Assembly (NCBI GenBank): GCA_963723745.1
Contig: CAVRRZ010000005.1
Coordinates: 248,001 to 312,000 of the forward strand
Direction: 5' to 3'
DNA length: 64,000 nucleotides
From: CAVRRZ01 sp963723745
Lineage (GTDB): Bacteria; Actinomycetota; Actinomycetes; Mycobacteriales; Geodermatophilaceae
Position 1 is the first letter of the stretch; every line of letters begins with the position of its first letter. The notes below the pieces were generated by a model. That model was not told the origin of the DNA. It ran no database searches and saw only the letters and a program-made list of their open reading frames with translations. Positions 59,126-64,000 of the stretch are shown piece by piece. The position numbers and the translations under genes were made by a program.

Positions 59126-60802
59126 TCAGGCGAGGCGGTCTGCGCCGGCCGGCCCGAGGCCGAGCTCCTCGACGGAGACCTCCCGCATCTCCACCTTGCG
59201 GATCTTGCCGGTCACCGTCATGGGGAACTCGTCGACGACCTTCACGTACCGCGGCACCTTGTAGTGGGCCAGCTTGCCCGCGCAGAACTGCTGCAGCGAC
59301 TCCGCGGTCATGGGGTCGGCGCCCTCCCGCAGCCGGACCCAGGCCATCAGCTCCTCACCGAACCGCTCGTCGGGGACGCCGATCACCTGCGCGTCGACCA
59401 CGTCGGCGTGCGAGTGGAGGAACTCCTCGATCTCCCGCGGGTACACGTTCTCGCCGCCGCGGATCACCATGTCCTTGATCCGGCCGACGATGGTCACGTA
59501 GCCCTCGGCATCCATGACCGCCAGGTCACCGGTGTGCATCCACCGCGCCCGGTCGACGACCTCGGCGGTCCTCTCCGGCTCGTCCCAGTAGCCGAGCATC
59601 ACCGAGTAGCCGCGCGTGCAGAACTCGCCGGGCGTACCGCGCGGGACGGTCAGCCCGGTCTCCGGGTCGACGATCTTGATCTCGAGGTGGGGGTGGACGC
59701 GCCCGACCGTCGACGTCCGCCGGTCCAGGTCGTCGTCCGCGCCGGTCTGCGTGGAGACCGGCGAGGTCTCGGTCATGCCGTAGCAGATGGTCACCTCGGT
59801 CATGCCCATCTCGCCGACGACGCGTTTCATCACCTCCACCGGGCAGGGCGAGCCGGCCATGATCCCGGTGCGCAGGGTGGAGAGGTCGTAGTCGGCGAAG
59901 TCGGGCAGCGCGAGCTCGGCGATGAACATGGTCGGGACGCCGTACAGCGACGTGCAGCGCTCGTCCTGCACCGCCTGCAGGGTGCGGGCCGGGTCGAAGC
60001 CGGGTGCGGGGATCACCATGGTCGCGCCGTGCGACGTGCACGCGAGGTTGCCCATGCCCATGCCGAAGCAGTGGTAGTACGGGACGGGGATGCAGACGCG
60101 GTCCGCCTCGGTGTAGCCGCAGCCCTCGCCCACGAAGAAGCCGTTGTTGAGCAGGTTGTGGTGGGTGAGGGTCGCGCCTTTCGGAAAGCCGGTCGTGCCC
60201 GACGTGTACTGGATGTTGACCGGGTCGTCGGCCGACAGCTCGGTCGCCCGCCGCGCCAGCAGCGCACGGTCGCCGTCCCGGCCCGTGGCCATCAGCTGTT
60301 CCCACTCGGGGTCGCCGACGAAGACCACCTCGCGCAGCGACGGGCAACGCCCGCGCACCTCGGCGACCATGGCGCGGTAGTCGCTGGTCTTGAACTCCGG
60401 GGCGCTGACGAGGGTCGAGATGCCCGCCTGGTCGAGCACGTACGACAGCTCGTGGGTGCGGTAGGCCGGGTTGATGTTCACCAGGATCGCCCCGAGCTTG
60501 GCCGTGGCGTACTGGACGAACGTCCACTCGGCACAGTTGGGCGCCCAGATGCCCACCCGGTCGCCCGTGCGCACGCCCAGCGCGTCGAGCCCGAGGGCGC
60601 ACGCGTCGACGTCCGCAGCGAACTGCCGATAGGTCCATCGCCGACCGGTCGCGCACTCCACGAGCGCCTCGTGGTCGCCCACCCGGGCGACGGTGCGGTC
60701 GAGGTCGGCCCCGATCGTGTCGCCGAGCAGCGGCACCGTCGACGGACCGCTGGCGTAGGAGGGCAGGGCGGGCGCCGCCTGCCCGGGAGTCGCGGTGGTC
60801 AC
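59126..60802 (-). CDS. Fatty-acyl-CoA synthetase (AMP-binding)
   Basis: A 558-residue ANL-superfamily ligase that activates a carboxylic acid to acyl-CoA through an acyl-AMP. It has the P-loop YTSGTTGFPKGATLTHHN (~203-220), the A5 segment YGMTETSPVS (~345), the A7 TGDLAVMD, the hinge GRIKDMVIRGGENVYPREIE and the terminal Lys of VTGKIRKVEM. The size and the short C-terminus suit medium/long-chain FadD35-type enzymes. The GTG at 60802 fits the N-terminus. Monocistronic; the substrate is not defined. Confidence 0.9.
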   Translation of the reverse strand: MTTATPGQAAPALPSYASGPSTVPLLGDTIGADLDRTVARVGDHEALVECATGRRWTYRQFAADVDACALGLDALGVRTGDRVGIWAPNCAEWTFVQYATAKLGAILVNINPAYRTHELSYVLDQAGISTLVSAPEFKTSDYRAMVAEVRGRCPSLREVVFVGDPEWEQLMATGRDGDRALLARRATELSADDPVNIQYTSGTTGFPKGATLTHHNLLNNGFFVGEGCGYTEADRVCIPVPYYHCFGMGMGNLACTSHGATMVIPAPGFDPARTLQAVQDERCTSLYGVPTMFIAELALPDFADYDLSTLRTGIMAGSPCPVEVMKRVVGEMGMTEVTICYGMTETSPVSTQTGADDDLDRRTSTVGRVHPHLEIKIVDPETGLTVPRGTPGEFCTRGYSVMLGYWDEPERTAEVVDRARWMHTGDLAVMDAEGYVTIVGRIKDMVIRGGENVYPREIEEFLHSHADVVDAQVIGVPDERFGEELMAWVRLREGADPMTAESLQQFCAGKLAHYKVPRYVKVVDEFPMTVTGKIRKVEMREVSVEELGLGPAGADRLA

Positions 60803-60897
60803 TGGTGCGCCTCTCTCCTGGGCGCCGGTGGCAGGGCCCTCGGCGCAGGCATCGGGTCCACCTCGCAGCGTGGCACGGGTCCGGCCCGGCCGCGAAC

Positions 60898-60943
60898 AAC
60901 GGACGGCGCCCGGCAGGAGATCCCCCGCCGGACGCCGCCCGTT
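60898..60943 (-). terminator. Hairpin terminator downstream of ScyD/ScyE-like gene
   Basis: Arms 60898-60914 and 60927-60943 pair over 17 positions with two mismatches around a 12-base loop, just after the stop of the gene at 60951-62072. No U-tract. Confidence 0.55.
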
Positions 60944-60950
60944 CAGCGCG

Positions 60951-62072
60951 TCAGGGAACGCGGCGGTCGAACGCTCCGGAACCGACCTTCACGACCTCAC
61001 CCCGGCCGGGTAGGCCGATGAAGATGCCCACGCTCCACGCGGAGGCGTAGAGCTTGTCGCCCAGGAAGGACAGCCCCGTCGGGAGCGTGACCTGCGCGTA
61101 GGAGCGCGTGCCGTTCCTGGCGATCTTCACGATCCGGCCGATCGGCTCGGCGGCCTCCTCGGTCTCCGGCGGGGGGCCGGCCAGGCCGGCGAAGATCTCC
61201 GAGACGTAGATCGATCCGCGCTTGTCGACGGCGATTCCGGTTGCTCCGGTCAGGTTCTTGATGACCTTGAGCACCTTGCCGTGCTTGTTCAGCACGTAGA
61301 CCCGCGCGGCGTCGGGGACGTCGGCGCCGAGCGTGCTGACGTAGATCAGCCCGTTCTTCTCGACCACGCCCGTGGGCACCGGGTCGCACCCGTCGATGCC
61401 CTGGGCCAGGTTGCCCTCGGCGCACGCAGGCACCTGCGAGGAGGGCACCACGGGAGGGACGAAGAACGTGCTGATCCGGTGGGTCTTCCGGTCGATGGCC
61501 AGGACGGAGTTGGCGCCGGCGTCCGCGACGAGGATGCGGTGCTTCTGCACCTCGACCGAGAACGGGTTGGACAGGGCGTCGAGCGGGGTCACGCCGTCCT
61601 CGTCGAACTGCTGCTGGCCGTCCGGGTTCTTGCGCAGCTCGTAGGCGAGCAGGTCGTACGTCTTCACGATGCGACCGTCCGGCTTCGCCACGACGAGCGA
61701 GGACGGCTGGGCGCCCCGCGTGCCCGAGCGCTGGGCGGTGTCCTCCGGCGGCGGTCCGTCGGGTGCGGCCTCACCGAGGGCGACGTAGAGCAGGCCCTTG
61801 TCGTAGTCGACGCCCTGTGGGGTGGGCAGGCCACTGAGCAGGGTGCGCACACGGCCGTTGCGCGGGTCGACCGACGAGACCTCGCCCGTGTCGGACTCGG
61901 CGACGACGAGCTTGCCGTGCACGAACGGGTTCAGCTGCCGGGGACCGTCGAGGCCCTCCGCCACGGTTCGTACGTCGTCGCCGCTGTAGCCGCCGCCCGC
62001 GCTGGCCGCCGTTGCCGGCACCACCAACGCGGTGACGGCTGCTGCCACCACGACACCTCTCCAACGCCTCAC
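60951..62072 (-). CDS. Secreted ScyD/ScyE-family beta-propeller
   Basis: A 373-residue exported protein. Signal peptide 1-26 (VVVAAAVTALVVPATAASA). The mature part shows six or so strand-rich blades (GKLVVAESDTGEV, KGLLYVALGE, HRILVADAGANSV, GLIYVSTLGADV, GSIYVSEIFAG, DKLYASAWSVG), matching the ScyD/ScyE propellers named from scytonemin clusters. No scytonemin gene is present, and actinobacterial members are of unknown function. Extracellular or periplasm-equivalent space. Confidence 0.85.
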   Translation of the reverse strand: MRRWRGVVVAAAVTALVVPATAASAGGGYSGDDVRTVAEGLDGPRQLNPFVHGKLVVAESDTGEVSSVDPRNGRVRTLLSGLPTPQGVDYDKGLLYVALGEAAPDGPPPEDTAQRSGTRGAQPSSLVVAKPDGRIVKTYDLLAYELRKNPDGQQQFDEDGVTPLDALSNPFSVEVQKHRILVADAGANSVLAIDRKTHRISTFFVPPVVPSSQVPACAEGNLAQGIDGCDPVPTGVVEKNGLIYVSTLGADVPDAARVYVLNKHGKVLKVIKNLTGATGIAVDKRGSIYVSEIFAGLAGPPPETEEAAEPIGRIVKIARNGTRSYAQVTLPTGLSFLGDKLYASAWSVGIFIGLPGRGEVVKVGSGAFDRRVP

Positions 62073-62347
62073 ATGGTCCTCCTAGACCGATGGGTTCTTG
62101 AACGAGCCGGCGTGGAGGCTGGCGGGACCGGACCGCACACCTCAAGACAGCTCGACCTCCGCGGTCGCGCCGCCGAGCCCGCCACGAGCGCGCCGTTGCG
62201 TTACGTGTTCGTTGCCCGGGTGTCCGGTGATCGCGCCCCGGCCGACCGCGGCCGGCGACGACGCACGGGCCTGCCCTGCACGGGGGGTGCGGTGATCGCC
62301 GTCCGTGGCGTAGGCAAGAGTGGGCACCCCGGCGAGAGGTGGCCACC

Positions 62348-63433
62348 ATGGCTCACGAGGTGAAGGGCGTCGTCGCCCGCGGCAAGGGCGTTCCGGTGAG
62401 CGTCGAGACGATCGTCGTGCCCGACCCGGGGCCGGGTGAGGCGGTGGTCGACGTCCGGGCCTGCGGCGTCTGCCACACCGACCTGCACTACCGCGAGGGC
62501 GGGATCAACGACGACTTCCCGTTCCTGCTCGGTCACGAGGCGGCCGGGGTGGTCTCGGCCGTCGGGGAGGGCGTCACGAACGTCGCCGTCGGCGACTACG
62601 TGGTCCTCAACTGGCGTGCGGTCTGCGGCCAGTGCCGCGCCTGCCTGCGGGGCAGGCCCTGGTACTGCTTCGCGACGCACAACGCCGCGCAGAAGATGAC
62701 CCTGACCGACGGCACGGAGCTCTCCCCCGCGCTGGGCATCGGCGCGTTCGTCGAGAAGACGCTCGTGCACTCCGGGCAGTGCACGAAGGTGAACCCGGCG
62801 GCGCCGCCGACCGCCGCGGGGCTGCTCGGCTGCGGCGTCATGGCCGGCGTGGGTGCGGCCATCAACACCGGCGGGGTGTCCCGCGGCGACTCGGTGGCCG
62901 TGTTCGGGTGCGGCGGGGTGGGCGACGCGGCGATCGCCGGCGCCCGGCTCGCCGGCGCCACGACGATCATCGCCGTCGACATCGACGACCGGAAGCTGGA
63001 GTGGGCCACGGGCTTCGGCGCCACCCACACGGTCAACTCCCGGGACGCCGACCCCGTGCCGCGGATCAAGGAGCTCACCGGCGGCTTCGGCGTCGACGTC
63101 GCCATCGACGCCGTCGGGCACCCGCTCGTCTACGAGCAGGCCTTCCGCGCCCGCGACCTGGCCGGCACCGTCGTCCTCGTCGGCGTGCCGAACCCGACCA
63201 TGAAGATCGAGCTGCCGCTGATCGACGTCTTCGGCCACGGCGGGGCGCTGAAGTCCTCCTGGTACGGCGACTGCCTGCCCTCGCGCGACTTCCCGATGCT
63301 CGTCGACCTCTACCTGCAGGGCCGCTTCCCGCTCGAGGACTTCGTCAGCGAGACGATCCGCCTGGACGACGTCGAGCGGGCGTTCGGGAAGATGCACGCC
63401 GGCGAGGTCCTGCGCTCGGTGGTGGTCTTCTGA
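62348..63433 (+). CDS. mscR: S-(hydroxymethyl)mycothiol dehydrogenase
   Basis: A 361-residue zinc MDR enzyme. It oxidises the formaldehyde-mycothiol adduct to S-formylmycothiol with NAD+. The catalytic-zinc Cys/His set is CGVCHTDLHY (~39-48) and GHEAAG. The structural-zinc loop is CGQCRACLRGRPWYC (~95-109). Rossmann VFGCGGVGDAAI. The start ATG at 62348 follows GAGAGGTGG. The stop overlaps the start of a metallo-beta-lactamase-fold gene (TGATG), the usual mycobacterial pairing. High certainty for mycothiol use in an actinobacterium. Confidence 0.9.
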   Translation: MAHEVKGVVARGKGVPVSVETIVVPDPGPGEAVVDVRACGVCHTDLHYREGGINDDFPFLLGHEAAGVVSAVGEGVTNVAVGDYVVLNWRAVCGQCRACLRGRPWYCFATHNAAQKMTLTDGTELSPALGIGAFVEKTLVHSGQCTKVNPAAPPTAAGLLGCGVMAGVGAAINTGGVSRGDSVAVFGCGGVGDAAIAGARLAGATTIIAVDIDDRKLEWATGFGATHTVNSRDADPVPRIKELTGGFGVDVAIDAVGHPLVYEQAFRARDLAGTVVLVGVPNPTMKIELPLIDVFGHGGALKSSWYGDCLPSRDFPMLVDLYLQGRFPLEDFVSETIRLDDVERAFGKMHAGEVLRSVVVF

Positions 63434-64000
63434 TGGCGCGCGTGGACAAGGTGGTCATCCCGGGCGTCTTCAGCCTCGACGGGCAGGACTTCGACGTCGA
63501 GAACAACGTCTGGCTCGTCGGCGACGACGACGAGGTGCTGGTCATCGACGCACCCCACGACGCCGGCCCGATCGTCGAGGCGATCGCCGGCCGGCAGGTC
63601 ACCGCGATCGTGCTGACCCACGGGCACAACGACCACATCACCGCCGCGGTGGCGCTGCGCGAGGCCACCGGCGCACCCGTCTGGATCTCCCCGGAGGACC
63701 GGATGCTGTGGGACCACGTGTACCCGGACGCGGCGCCGGACGCCGACCTGGTGGAGGGCGTGGAGTTCCCGATCGCCGGCGTCACGCTGCAGGCGCTGCA
63801 CACCCCGGGCCACTCACCCGGCAGCACCTGCCTGCACGCGCCAGACCTGGGCACCGTGTTCACCGGTGACACGCTCTTCTGCGGGGGTCCCGGAGCGACC
63901 GGCCGGTCCTACAGCGACGAACCGACGATCCTCGCGTCGATCCGCAGCCGGCTGCTCACCCTGCCCGGCGACACCATCGTCCGCACCGGGCACGGCGAGG
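63433..64000 (+). CDS. Metallo-beta-lactamase-fold hydrolase (mycothiol partner, cut by window end)
   Basis: The first 189 residues of an MBL-fold protein. The metal site HxHxDH is seen in LTHGHNDH (~59-66), with the third His in TPGHSPGST and the Asp in FTGDTLFCGG. The ATG at 63433 overlaps the mscR stop by one base. Next to mscR, members of this family (Rv2260-like) are thought to hydrolyse S-formylmycothiol or related thioesters to formate plus mycothiol. The C-terminal end is outside the window. Confidence 0.87.
   Translation, partial: MARVDKVVIPGVFSLDGQDFDVENNVWLVGDDDEVLVIDAPHDAGPIVEAIAGRQVTAIVLTHGHNDHITAAVALREATGAPVWISPEDRMLWDHVYPDAAPDADLVEGVEFPIAGVTLQALHTPGHSPGSTCLHAPDLGTVFTGDTLFCGGPGATGRSYSDEPTILASIRSRLLTLPGDTIVRTGHGE

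Noticed and set aside
1..64000. CRISPR arrays, tRNA or rRNA genes, phage or IS elements
   Set aside because: No regularly spaced identical repeats, no cloverleaf or CCA-ended tRNA pattern and no integrase or transposase sequence were seen.

Overview
The window is very GC-rich, densely packed DNA in which GTG starts are common. Operons are often coupled by 4-base ATGA or GTGA overlaps. The gene content points to an actinobacterium, most likely Geodermatophilaceae (Blastococcus, Geodermatophilus, Modestobacter). Supporting features are a mycobacterial Sdh1-type succinate dehydrogenase operon, a mycothiol-dependent formaldehyde dehydrogenase, a DivIVA-domain protein, a ydaO (c-di-AMP) riboswitch in front of a RipA-like NlpC/P60 hydrolase, and a cyclase/NB-ARC/TPR regulator. 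The genus is an inference from gene content.

Layout. 1-1.5 kb: 3' end of an NB-ARC/TPR regulator. 1.6-5.3 kb: an sdh operon in which all three enzyme genes carry frameshifts. 5.3-8.5 kb: an alpha/beta hydrolase, an astacin-like metalloprotease with five 50-residue repeats, and a small partner gene. 8.6-11.5 kb: a GYD-domain remnant and a cyclase/ATPase/TPR regulator. 11.5-16.7 kb: P450 plus ferredoxin, glgC, a quinone oxidoreductase with divergent TetR, and a cold-shock gene with a strong terminator. 16.7-23 kb: an MFS carrier, a flavin monooxygenase divergent from a GAF regulator, a 6PGDH-like dehydrogenase and an extradiol dioxygenase. 23.2-27.4 kb: a mannitol/arabitol-type PTS (EIICB, EIIA), a polyol-type dehydrogenase and a DeoR regulator.

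27.5-32.4 kb: a Rossmann protein, Mug glycosylase, two tandem flavohemoglobins (the second frameshifted) and a coupled DivIVA-domain protein. 32.5-39.4 kb: a small repeat protein, an MFS exporter, a GAF-GGDEF-EAL membrane protein, a secreted subtilase with a Trp-rich tail and a TIM-barrel protein. 39.4-42.9 kb: a three-subunit molybdenum hydroxylase. 43-49.8 kb: an AI-2E-family protein, a DrrAB-type ABC exporter, NADP-type glutamate dehydrogenase and a SulP transporter coupled to an ArsR regulator. 49.9-57.5 kb: a channel-like protein with a degenerate filter, a membrane-tethered sigma-like protein, a cupin, an AtoE-like carrier, the riboswitch and NlpC/P60 gene, and AraC plus SRPBCC. 57.5-64 kb: HxlR with a divergent QorB-like gene, an acyl-CoA synthetase, a ScyD/ScyE-like propeller, mycothiol-dependent formaldehyde dehydrogenase and its metallo-hydrolase partner (cut by the window end).

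Regulatory structure is visible in many gaps. There are near-perfect inverted repeats beside the TetR, HxlR, ArsR and GAF regulators and between the P450 and glgC. CRP/GlxR-type GTGA-N6-TCAC sites lie upstream of both the sdh and the PTS operons. No tRNA, rRNA, insertion sequence, integrase or CRISPR array was found. The most notable signals are the clustered frameshifts in sdh, the paired flavohemoglobins coupled to a DivIVA protein, the membrane-anchored sigma-like protein, the repeat-bearing astacin, and several in-frame 15-bp tandem repeats in unrelated genes.
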